Below are positions 19,495-26,045 of a DNA stretch of 64,000 bases, piece by piece. Position 1 is the stretch's first letter, and each line of letters begins with the position of its first letter. This stretch comes from Tenacibaculum sp. 190524A02b (GTDB lineage Bacteria > Bacteroidota > Bacteroidia > Flavobacteriales > Flavobacteriaceae): NCBI RefSeq assembly GCF_964036645.1, contig NZ_OZ038525.1:868001-932000 (forward strand), read 5' to 3'. The notes beneath the pieces are model-generated. The model was given only the letters and a program-made list of their open reading frames with translations. It made no database searches and had not been told where the DNA came from. A program made the translations under genes and the position numbers.

Positions 19495-19654
19495 ATGAAT
19501 AACAAGCAGCGAAATAGTCAAACGGAGATGACAAGAAAAGAGGCTTTGAAAAAAATAGGAAACTATGGTAAATATACTGCGTTAACTGCTTTAGAAATGT
19601 ATGTGTTATAAAGCACAAGCACAAAGCCCCGAAGCTCCGGGAGAAGGATTTTAA
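19495..19654 (+). pseudogene. Frameshifted copy of the 58-aa exported-peptide gene
   Basis: From ATG 19495 the frame reads RKEALKKIGNYGKYTALTAL exactly as in the gene at 24172, then diverges and stops at 19609-19611 after 38 codons. The conserved end KAQAQSPEAPGEGF is present but in the +1 frame (19610-19654, ending TAA). The alignment is explained by an 11-bp loss in the middle relative to the intact gene. The copy starts 9 bp after the stop of the 2271-aa T9SS protein and so would be cotranscribed with it. It is either a pseudogene or a truncated 38-aa variant; a sequencing error is possible but would have to be an indel. Confidence 0.75.
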
Positions 19655-19675
19655 ATAAAAGGATTTTTTTAATGT

Positions 19676-19710
19676 TGAGCCAAGATGTATTTATTCTTGG
19701 CTCATTTTTT
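19676..19710 (+). terminator. Intrinsic terminator after the 2271-aa gene and peptide remnant
   Basis: TGAGCCAAGA (19676-19685) pairs perfectly with TCTTGGCTCA (19695-19704) around a 9-nt loop and is followed by TTTTTT. It ends directly before promoter site C, cleanly separating two ECF-driven units. Confidence 0.9.
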
Positions 19711-19711
19711 A

Positions 19712-19737
19712 TAGGGTATTTCAAAAGTAACCTGTAC
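19712..19737 (+). promoter_or_regulatory. Predicted ECF-sigma promoter, site C (tail-fibre-like protein)
   Basis: TAGGGTA (19712-19718), 12-bp spacer TTTCAAAAGTAA, CCTGTAC (19731-19737), 23 bp before the ATG at 19761. It is an exact match to sites A and B in both boxes and shares the AAAGT core in the spacer. Confidence 0.75.
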
Positions 19738-19760
19738 AACAATTAGAAAAGATAATCATC

Positions 19761-21911
19761 ATGAATAAAATAAAAACATTAAGCTTTTTTATACTACTAT
19801 TGGTAACCATTCAAATTTTTGGACAATCGTTCAATTATCAAGGAGTTTTAAGAGATGCTAATGGTCAGGTTTTAAAAAATAAATTTGTAGGTATACAATT
19901 TAGAATATTACAAGGTAGTGCAACTGGAAGTAATGTATTTCAAGAAACCCATTCAGTAACTACTAACGAATATGGAGTAATTAATATTTCAGTAGGAACA
20001 GGAACCGTATTATCTGGTAACTTTTCAGTAATCAATTGGTCTACTCAAAATCATTGGTTAGAAGTAGCAGTAGATATTTCTGGAGGAACAACCTATACTG
20101 TTTTAGGAAGTTCAAAACTACAAGGAGTTCCGTATGCAAGTTATGCGGAAACTAGCGGAGATAAAGTATTTTCTACAACAAATAATATTACAAGTAATGC
20201 TAATGGCAGTATAGCTACAGATGATTTTGTATTTGGAAGTATGCAATTAGCAAGTAATAATAGTACAAATGATGATGATAGAAGGTTCTTTTTTGATAAA
20301 AGTAAAGGAGCTTTTAGAGCAGGAACATCTAATGATTCTTCATGGGATGAAGCAAATTTAGGAATAGGGTCTGCTGCTTTTGGATATCAAAATATAGTTA
20401 CTGATGGGTTCAATGGGTTTGCCGCAGGATCATCTTTAACAGTTAGAGCCTCAAATGGAGTTGCTTTTGGCGATCAGAATTTGGTAACAGGTAATTATGC
20501 CTTTGCACATGGAGAACATTTAACTTCAGAGACTAGAAGTCAAATTACATTAGGACATAATAATACTCCAGATTCTGGATCACAAGCAAATAGTAATACT
20601 TTAAGATATCCTGAAGATAGACTATTTGTGATAGGGAACGGAACATTCGATAATAAAAGTGATGCTTTGGTAATTCGTAAGAATGGAAATACAGCTATAA
20701 ATGGACAATTAACCATTGATGGAGATAATCAAGGAGCAGGAACTTCTTATACTTTACCAGCACAAGATGGAAGTGCGAGTCAAATCATGACCACAGACGG
20801 AGCAGGAAATGTTAGTTGGACAGATGTAGGTTCAAATGGAGCTTTTTCTACAACTACTAATGTAACAAGTAATAATTCTGGAAATATAGGAGCTGATGAC
20901 TTTGTATTTGGTAGTAATCAGTTAGCAAACAATGGAACAACTAATGATGATGACAATCGTATGTTTTTCGATAAAAGTAAAGCGGCTTTTCGTGTTGGGG
21001 TAACTCCTGATGATTTAGAAGAAGGAGAAACAGCAAACCAATGGAATGATACTAATGTTGGATTTGCATCTTTTGCTGCAGGTGTAGGGAGTATTGCCAG
21101 TGGAGATGAATCTATAGCGTTAGGACGATATCATACTGCTTCTGGAGATAATTCTGTTACAATTGGTTCAAGCAATAAAGCAACAGCATTAGGAACAATA
21201 GCAATTGGAGGGTCAAATGTAGCATCTGGAGTAGCTTCAATTGCAATTGGAGATAATGTTTCAACAAGTTCACGCTCTCAGATAACATTAGGTATTAATA
21301 ATGTACCAATTGCAGCTAGTAATCATATGTTTATAAGTACAGATCCTCTTTTAGTTATTGGTAATGGAACCTTGTCAACTCCAAGTAATGCTTTAGTAAT
21401 GTTAAAAAACGGAAACACTACTTTAAAGGGTTCATTAACTATTGATGGAGATAATCAAGGTTCAGGAGCTTCATATACCTTACCAATCCAAGATGGAGCT
21501 GCAAATCAAGTAATGATTACAGATGGTTCTGGAAATGCTAGTTGGACAAATATTCCTGCTCCTGTGGTAGAGGCATATACTGCAGTAACATTAAATACTG
21601 GTGGTGGATGGGAAAATTATAATACAGCTTTTAGTATAACTAGTTTTCAAGATCCTAGATATAGATTAAATGATAATGTTGTGTATTTAGAAGGAATGGT
21701 AAGAAAGAATGTTGCTATAAATAATGCAGATGTAATTATGACTTTGCCAGTAGGATTCAGACCGCAAAAAACTAGAGTTTTTTCTGTTCAAACTGAAAAT
21801 GGATCAATTCGAGTAGATGTTAATCCATCGGGAACAGTTGTAGTTGCTTCAGGCTTTAATGTGAGTCAAAATTGGGTTTCATTAGACGGTATTACGTTTA
21901 GTATTGATTAG
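19761..21911 (+). CDS. Secreted tail-fibre / YadA-head-like surface protein
   Basis: This 716-aa protein has a signal peptide (ending IQIFGQ, about residue 22) and a conserved N-terminal domain (SFNYQGVLRDANGQVLKNKF). Two ~215-residue tandem copies follow, starting near TTNNITSNANGSIATDDFVF and TTNVTSNNSGNIGADDFVFG. They contain YadA/Hep_Hag-like head repeats (SxAxGxxxxxS, for example GSNVASGVASIAIGDN) and end in ITIDGDNQG-type strands. A C-terminal knob (GGGWENYN, LEGMVRKN, LPVGFRPQ, WVSLDGITF) looks like a phage tail-fibre receptor-binding domain. No T9SS sorting domain is visible, so the export route beyond Sec is unclear. A trimeric fibre is inferred. It is driven by ECF site C. Confidence 0.85.
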   Translation: MNKIKTLSFFILLLVTIQIFGQSFNYQGVLRDANGQVLKNKFVGIQFRILQGSATGSNVFQETHSVTTNEYGVINISVGTGTVLSGNFSVINWSTQNHWLEVAVDISGGTTYTVLGSSKLQGVPYASYAETSGDKVFSTTNNITSNANGSIATDDFVFGSMQLASNNSTNDDDRRFFFDKSKGAFRAGTSNDSSWDEANLGIGSAAFGYQNIVTDGFNGFAAGSSLTVRASNGVAFGDQNLVTGNYAFAHGEHLTSETRSQITLGHNNTPDSGSQANSNTLRYPEDRLFVIGNGTFDNKSDALVIRKNGNTAINGQLTIDGDNQGAGTSYTLPAQDGSASQIMTTDGAGNVSWTDVGSNGAFSTTTNVTSNNSGNIGADDFVFGSNQLANNGTTNDDDNRMFFDKSKAAFRVGVTPDDLEEGETANQWNDTNVGFASFAAGVGSIASGDESIALGRYHTASGDNSVTIGSSNKATALGTIAIGGSNVASGVASIAIGDNVSTSSRSQITLGINNVPIAASNHMFISTDPLLVIGNGTLSTPSNALVMLKNGNTTLKGSLTIDGDNQGSGASYTLPIQDGAANQVMITDGSGNASWTNIPAPVVEAYTAVTLNTGGGWENYNTAFSITSFQDPRYRLNDNVVYLEGMVRKNVAINNADVIMTLPVGFRPQKTRVFSVQTENGSIRVDVNPSGTVVVASGFNVSQNWVSLDGITFSID

Positions 21912-22110
21912 TCTATAGTTGTAAGCATTAACAACTTTGTTAAAAAGATGTAGTATTCCAAGATACATAAAGCTTTTTTACTAAATGTTTATTATAGGGT
22001 ATTGAGAAGTTTTTTAAAGTGAAGCGTATGGTGTAGGGATGTTTTCGGAGTCGCTCTATGTTAAATATGATAGATGTTTTAAATGAGATATATACGAAAT
22101 AAATATTGTA

Positions 22111-22136
22111 CTGGGTAATCTATAAGTTACTTATAC
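22111..22136 (+). promoter_or_regulatory. Weak ECF-sigma promoter candidate, site F (612-aa T9SS protein)
   Basis: CTGGGTA (22111-22117), 12-bp spacer ATCTATAAGTTA, CTTATAC (22130-22136), 18 bp before the ATG at 22155. The spacing matches sites A-E but each box has two mismatches. It is accepted mainly because of the spacing, the position and the shared protein family. Confidence 0.4.
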
Positions 22137-22154
22137 TAAATTTTAAATAAAAAA

Positions 22155-23993
22155 ATGAAGATAAAACTAATTTATATAGCAGTTCTTTTGGGGTTTAATT
22201 GGTCATTAATTTCTCAAACAATAAGCAGCAGTGTAGTAGCTAGTGGTGGAAATACCATTACAAACGGAACTACGACTATGGATGTTACCATTGGAGAATT
22301 AGTAATTACTGATATTAATAATAGTGAAACTACCTTAAATCAAGGCTTTCAACAAACTACTGTTTATGATGTAAATACAGTTTCTTGGGATGGTAGCACC
22401 AATTCATTTTGGACAGAGATTACCAATTGGAGTACTAATTCAGTACCAGAAACACCCAATGATGTAGTAATACCCAATACACCAAATTCACCAATAATAA
22501 GTTCAGGGGTAACTGCTGAAATGAATGATTTGACAGTAGGAACTTCAGCTTCTTTTGATATTTCAGATAATGGAGCTGTACTAGTTAATGGAAATTTGGA
22601 AACTAATGAAACGATTAACATAGGGTCATCTACCAATACAAGCGGGACTTTAATAGTTAAAGGAAGAGCTAATGGAATGATTAGTTATGAACGAACTGGC
22701 TTATTAGCAAATAAATGGAGTATTATTACGGCACCAGTTTCAGGACAAAGTATTAAAGAGTTTATAGAGAATCCAGCCAACGGAATTCGAGTAAATCCAA
22801 CGGTAACCCCTAATCGTTATGCGGTAGCATATTATGATGATGCAAAAGCTACAGGTTCTAAATGGACGTATTACACAGCAGATGATATTCAAACTAATAC
22901 ATTAACCTTTGAAAAAGGGAAAGGGTATATTATATCAAGAGCAACGGATGGCAGTGTATATTTTACAGGAACTATTGAAACTACTGATGTATCCGTTGCA
23001 GTACAAGCGGGACAGTGGAATTCTTTAGGGAACCCCTATACCGCTTACATGCCAGTAAATAACAATGCAGGGGTAAACTTTATCCAAGAAAACATAAATA
23101 AGTTCAATCCAGCTAATGTAGGTGTATATATTTGGGATGTAAATCAAAATAAATACATACCACAAACCTTAGTAGGGAATCCAATTTCTCTAGCAGTAGG
23201 GCAAGGCTTTTTTATAAGAACAACAGAGGGAGTTTCAACTGTTAATTTTAAAGAAGCACAGCGTTTATCAGACGCTAGCAATGCAGGTGTATTTTCAAGG
23301 AAAAAAGTAACGGCAGGTATTCAAATAACAGCAAGTCAAGATGGTATTTCTGTTAATACACACATAAAATATCTACCAAAAGCCACAAATGGCTTAGACT
23401 CTGGTTATGATCTAGGTAACTTTGAAGGTGCTGAATTTGATATTTATACTCAATTAGTTTCTGGTGATTCTGAGGAACAGTTTACAATACAATCATTACC
23501 TAATACAAAAGAAGCAATGGTAATTCCGTTAGGAATTACTTCTAAAGCTAAAAAAGAAGTAACCATTACTGTGAGTACAGAAAACTTAGGAGATGGAATG
23601 GAAGTGTTTTTAGAAGACAATGTATTGCAAACAAAAACTAAATTAACAAACAATACTAAACACTCAATAGTATTTAATGAAGATGTAAAGGGAACCGGAC
23701 GTTTTTATTTACATGTTAAAGGAACAACACTAACAACTGATAATACTATAATTGCAAATAATACAGAAATGAAAGTATATACCGTTTCAAATAAAAATTT
23801 GATGGTAGAGGGAATACATGATGAAACATTTACACTAAGCATATACAATTCACTTGGAGGAAAAGTAGTTGATAAAAGTTTGGTAGGAAAAGGTAAGAAT
23901 TCAATTTTATTAAATGAATTAAGTACTGGAGTTTATGTTGTAAAAGTAACTTCTAAACAAAGAAGTCATAGTAAAAAAGTAATTATTAAATAA
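22155..23993 (+). CDS. T9SS type A sorting-domain surface protein (612 aa)
   Basis: After a signal peptide (ending SLISQ, about residue 21) there is a short region common in flavobacterial T9SS proteins (VVASGGNTIT ... TIGELVI ... LNQGFQQ). The ~450-residue module shared with the 2271- and 706-aa proteins follows: SWDGSTNSFWTEITNWS, ANKWSIITAPVSGQSIKEFI, GSKWTYYTADDIQ, WNSLGNPYTAY, VGVYIWD, GQGFFIRT, then a beta-sandwich with GYDLGNFEGAEFDIYTQL and GTGRFYLHV. The last ~75 residues are the T9SS sorting domain ending in a basic VIIK. Secretion and surface display are predicted; binding function is unknown. A weak ECF site lies directly upstream. Confidence 0.9.
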   Translation: MKIKLIYIAVLLGFNWSLISQTISSSVVASGGNTITNGTTTMDVTIGELVITDINNSETTLNQGFQQTTVYDVNTVSWDGSTNSFWTEITNWSTNSVPETPNDVVIPNTPNSPIISSGVTAEMNDLTVGTSASFDISDNGAVLVNGNLETNETINIGSSTNTSGTLIVKGRANGMISYERTGLLANKWSIITAPVSGQSIKEFIENPANGIRVNPTVTPNRYAVAYYDDAKATGSKWTYYTADDIQTNTLTFEKGKGYIISRATDGSVYFTGTIETTDVSVAVQAGQWNSLGNPYTAYMPVNNNAGVNFIQENINKFNPANVGVYIWDVNQNKYIPQTLVGNPISLAVGQGFFIRTTEGVSTVNFKEAQRLSDASNAGVFSRKKVTAGIQITASQDGISVNTHIKYLPKATNGLDSGYDLGNFEGAEFDIYTQLVSGDSEEQFTIQSLPNTKEAMVIPLGITSKAKKEVTITVSTENLGDGMEVFLEDNVLQTKTKLTNNTKHSIVFNEDVKGTGRFYLHVKGTTLTTDNTIIANNTEMKVYTVSNKNLMVEGIHDETFTLSIYNSLGGKVVDKSLVGKGKNSILLNELSTGVYVVKVTSKQRSHSKKVIIK

Positions 23994-24114
23994 ATTACCT
24001 AAAACTAATCTTACTGAGTATTACATTCTTTGAAGTAATGCTAAAAAATAAATTATTTATAAGGTTGATTATCATTGTGTTTATGGGCTGTTGTGATTTT
24101 TTTATAAAAAAAAA

Positions 24115-24140
24115 TAGGGTAATCAAATAGTTTCCTGTAC
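24115..24140 (+). promoter_or_regulatory. Predicted ECF-sigma promoter, site D (58-aa peptide)
   Basis: TAGGGTA (24115-24121), 12-bp spacer ATCAAATAGTTT, CCTGTAC (24134-24140), 31 bp before ATG 24172. It is an exact match in both boxes. The presence of this site argues that the short downstream gene is real. Confidence 0.75.
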
Positions 24141-24171
24141 TAACAGTATAAAGCCTAAATAAAAACTACAA

Positions 24172-24348
24172 ATGAATACAATAAAAGGTAACAACGTAAA
24201 TAAGAAAGAAATCTCAAGAAAAGAAGCGTTAAAAAAAATAGGAAACTATGGTAAATACACAGCATTAACAGCCTTAGGAACTTATTTATTATTAAACCCT
24301 AAAAAAGCGCAGGCACAAAGCCCTGAAGCACCAGGAGAAGGATTTTAG
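24172..24348 (+). CDS. Short exported-peptide precursor (58 aa), C-terminus SPEAPGEGF
   Basis: The 58-codon gene encodes a charged N-terminus with SRKEALKKIGNYGKY (from about residue 15), a hydrophobic stretch (TALTALGTYLLL, 30-41), then NPKKAQAQ and the tail SPEAPGEGF. The layout resembles a signal peptide with an AxA-like cleavage point (AQA, about residue 48) that would release a roughly 10-residue Pro/Gly/Glu-rich peptide; that is inference, and membrane retention with a short periplasmic tail is the alternative. It has its own ECF site D and its own terminator, so it is a monocistronic unit. A frameshifted homologue at 19495 preserves both the N-terminal core and the tail, which supports selection on both parts. 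I do not recognise a described family. Confidence 0.8.
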   Translation: MNTIKGNNVNKKEISRKEALKKIGNYGKYTALTALGTYLLLNPKKAQAQSPEAPGEGF

Positions 24349-24376
24349 AGCATATTTATAACCTATGCTATATAGT

Positions 24377-24418
24377 AGCACAAGTTGAACAAAAAGGGGG
24401 GATACTTGTGCTCTTTTT
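24377..24418 (+). terminator. Intrinsic terminator of the 58-aa peptide gene
   Basis: AGCACAAGT (24377-24385) pairs with ACTTGTGCT (24404-24412) across an 18-nt loop and is followed by CTTTTT, 28 bp after the peptide stop codon. Confidence 0.85.
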
Positions 24419-24484
24419 ACTAACGCTAATCCTTAAAAATAGAACGTGTATATAGAAAAGATAAGAGTATAAAATTTAGAAATT

Positions 24485-24492
24485 TAATTTTG
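24485..24492 (+). promoter_or_regulatory. Housekeeping -7 element for the 57-aa basic protein
   Basis: TAATTTTG fits TAnnTTTG and lies 41 bp upstream of ATG 24534. No -33 TTG is evident at the expected distance. Confidence 0.4.
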
Positions 24493-24533
24493 TTAGTAAG
24501 GAAAAAATGATATAATATTTAAATTTAAAGAGT

Positions 24534-24707
24534 ATGACGAAACTAAAGCTTCAAGGAAGAAAAAAATTCAGTGTAAGAAGAAAGAAGAAAAAGTTTTTAT
24601 TACTACCAATTATACATAAAGGAGAGTTTTATTGGTTAAAAAAAGTAAAATTAGAAAAAGCCTTTAATGGATACAAAATGATGATTATTGGAATAGAAAA
24701 CGCATAA
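24534..24707 (+). CDS. Small basic hypothetical protein (57 aa)
   Basis: The 57-codon gene is strongly basic in its first third (LKLQGRKKFSVRRKKKKFLL) and continues LPIIHKGEFYWLKKVKLEKA to GIENA. No signal peptide is seen. It has a -7 element upstream and a terminator hairpin 53 bp downstream, so it forms a complete transcription unit. No family is recognised; the charge suggests nucleic-acid or ribosome binding, but that is speculation. Confidence 0.55.
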   Translation: MTKLKLQGRKKFSVRRKKKKFLLLPIIHKGEFYWLKKVKLEKAFNGYKMMIIGIENA

Positions 24708-24760
24708 TAATTTAAAGTAATAAACTAAGAAAACTTATTGAAGGGATTTTTTAGTAAACA

Positions 24761-24794
24761 AAAAGAGAGTTCTATGGTGGTAGGCTCTCTTTTT
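24761..24794 (+). terminator. Terminator hairpin after the small basic protein
   Basis: AAAAGAGAG (24761-24769) pairs with CTCTCTTTT (24785-24793) and gives U-rich ends on both strands, so it may also serve the converging Roadblock-like operon. A second hairpin AGCCATG/CATGGCT follows at 24805-24826 without a long T-run. Confidence 0.75.
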
Positions 24795-24857
24795 ACTTTT
24801 CTATAGCCATGTATATTTTCATGGCTTTTAATATGAAGGTGAAATTTATTTTTCGAG

Positions 24858-25115
24858 TTAAAATACGTGGTCACCTTTAGCTTTAAACCTAAAAACATCT
24901 AAGGCATTATCGTATTTTTCTGAAAATAAAAAATCAGATACTGTATTTTTTAGGCTTTCTAAGATCGAATGTTCTTTATTACTAATATCATTGGTTACAG
25001 TAAATTCAACATTTCTAGAAACAAACACTTTAGTATATATATTCTGATAATCACTAATAAACTGTGTAAAGTCTTTGTCTAGTTTTCTATTATGAAAGGA
25101 TATTTTATAATACAC
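24858..25115 (-). CDS. Hypothetical protein (85 aa), last gene of the Roadblock-like operon
   Basis: The 85-aa product is soluble and mixed alpha/beta, with no signal peptide and no motif I can assign (segments ISFHNRKLDKDFTQFISDY and LFSEKYDNALDVFRF). Its start overlaps the end of the 124-aa Roadblock-like gene by 11 bp, so the two are translationally linked. Its constant association with Roadblock-like proteins cannot be judged from one genome. It could be a partner subunit. Confidence 0.75.
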   Translation of the reverse strand: MYYKISFHNRKLDKDFTQFISDYQNIYTKVFVSRNVEFTVTNDISNKEHSILESLKNTVSDFLFSEKYDNALDVFRFKAKGDHVF

Positions 25116-25479
25116 TGTTTAACTCTACTTTATATTTATTTAAAAGTGTTCGGGCAAGTGCTAGATTAGCATTTTCTCCATCAAGTGCCAGATAAACAAA
25201 ATACTCACCATTAGGTGCTATGTTTATAATATGCACTTGTGATTCCAATTTAAAATGGATGTCTATAAGGTTGTCATTTAAGCCCAAAGCAGCTATAGCT
25301 CTACGCTTGGCATTTATTATTTCTACATTATAAGCAGAAGCCAAAGCAGGATCAAAACTTTCACTTACTGAATGAGAAATTAATGCCTCACCAGTGCTCA
25401 TATCAGTAACACTAATACCAATGTATGCAGGAATATTCTCTTTTACATTTTTTACTAAATCGTCTAAAACTTGTTTCAT
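25105..25479 (-). CDS. Roadblock/LC7-like protein (124 aa)
   Basis: The length, the opening helix followed by YIGISVTDMSTGEALISHSV, the central helix NAKRRAIAALGL and the paired strands HIINIAPNGEYFVYLALDG before a final helix (ANLALARTLLNKYKVEL) match the Roadblock/LC7 fold. Bacterial members (MglB-like) form dimers that regulate small Ras-like GTPases or act as scaffolds. No GTPase gene lies in this window. It is the middle gene of three; the upstream gene ends 6 bp before it. The fold call is from pattern only. Confidence 0.65.
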   Translation of the reverse strand: MKQVLDDLVKNVKENIPAYIGISVTDMSTGEALISHSVSESFDPALASAYNVEIINAKRRAIAALGLNDNLIDIHFKLESQVHIINIAPNGEYFVYLALDGENANLALARTLLNKYKVELNSVL

Positions 25480-25485
25480 GTATAT

Positions 25486-25827
25486 TTAATTTGTGGTTAG
25501 TTCAGATTTCTTTTGTAACACCAGCTCTAAAAGTCGAACATTAATGTTTTTATCTGATACAAAACATAAAACACTACCCATATGTTTAATTAATAAGAAA
25601 AACATATCGGTACTTTTTAAAATAATTTCTTTTAGTTCAGAATTAATATAATTTTCAAAAAAATGATCGGACATATTAAAAATAGTACTTCCAAAAACAA
25701 TGGTTTCATTTTCAATATCTTTTAAAATTCCTGATTTAACAAAGGAGTCTATGATTTCACCTTTTTTATTAATAAGGTAAACAGCCTTCGAATTAGTTTC
25801 GTTAAGTAATTCTTGTAGTTCCAACAT
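25486..25827 (-). CDS. Roadblock/LC7-like protein (113 aa), first gene of the operon
   Basis: The 113-aa product begins with a helix (LELQELLNETN) and a strand pair typical of Roadblock proteins (KAVYLINKKGEIIDSFVKSG). A central helix (FGSTIFNMSDHFFENYI), a strand pair (STDMFFLLIKHMGSVLCFVS) and a last helix (NVRLLELVLQKKSEL) follow. It is therefore a second, diverged Roadblock/LC7-like protein directly upstream of the 124-aa one, suggesting a heterodimer. No signal peptide is present, so it is cytoplasmic. A TAACTTTG -7 element lies 19 bp upstream. Confidence 0.65.
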   Translation of the reverse strand: MLELQELLNETNSKAVYLINKKGEIIDSFVKSGILKDIENETIVFGSTIFNMSDHFFENYINSELKEIILKSTDMFFLLIKHMGSVLCFVSDKNINVRLLELVLQKKSELTTN

Positions 25828-25846
25828 TTTAGATTTCGGGGTTACT

Positions 25847-25854
25847 CAAAGTTA
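25847..25854 (-). promoter_or_regulatory. Housekeeping -7 element for the Roadblock-like operon
   Basis: TAACTTTG on the minus strand, 19 bp before the ATG at 25827, fits TAnnTTTG. There is no convincing -33 box. Confidence 0.45.
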
Positions 25855-25991
25855 ATAAATTCTATTCTAAAAAAAAATAATGAGGATAAATAAAATTTAA
25901 TAAAAACTGAAAGGATGTAGTTGCCTATTTAATAAAAAAAACTAGTTTTTGTTATGTAATATGTATATCTTGAGTATAGTTTCCATTCTAA

Positions 25992-26020
25992 TTGTTTTTA
26001 ATAATAACTATTTATATTTG
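25992..26020 (+). promoter_or_regulatory. Housekeeping promoter of the metallophosphoesterase gene
   Basis: TTG (25992-25994), 18-bp gap, TATATTTG (26013-26020), 25 bp before the ATG at 26046. Both elements and the spacing fit the Bacteroidota TTG-N17-23-TAnnTTTG consensus. This gene therefore appears not to belong to the ECF group although it lies inside the island. Confidence 0.6.
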
Positions 26021-26045
26021 AAACCTAACCAACCAAGCCCAACAT

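Noticed and set aside
24038..24130. 30-codon frame with a hydrophobic stretch and CC, resembling a lipoprotein start
   Set aside because: It runs through the TAGGGTA box of site D, has no downstream body and no promoter; most likely chance.
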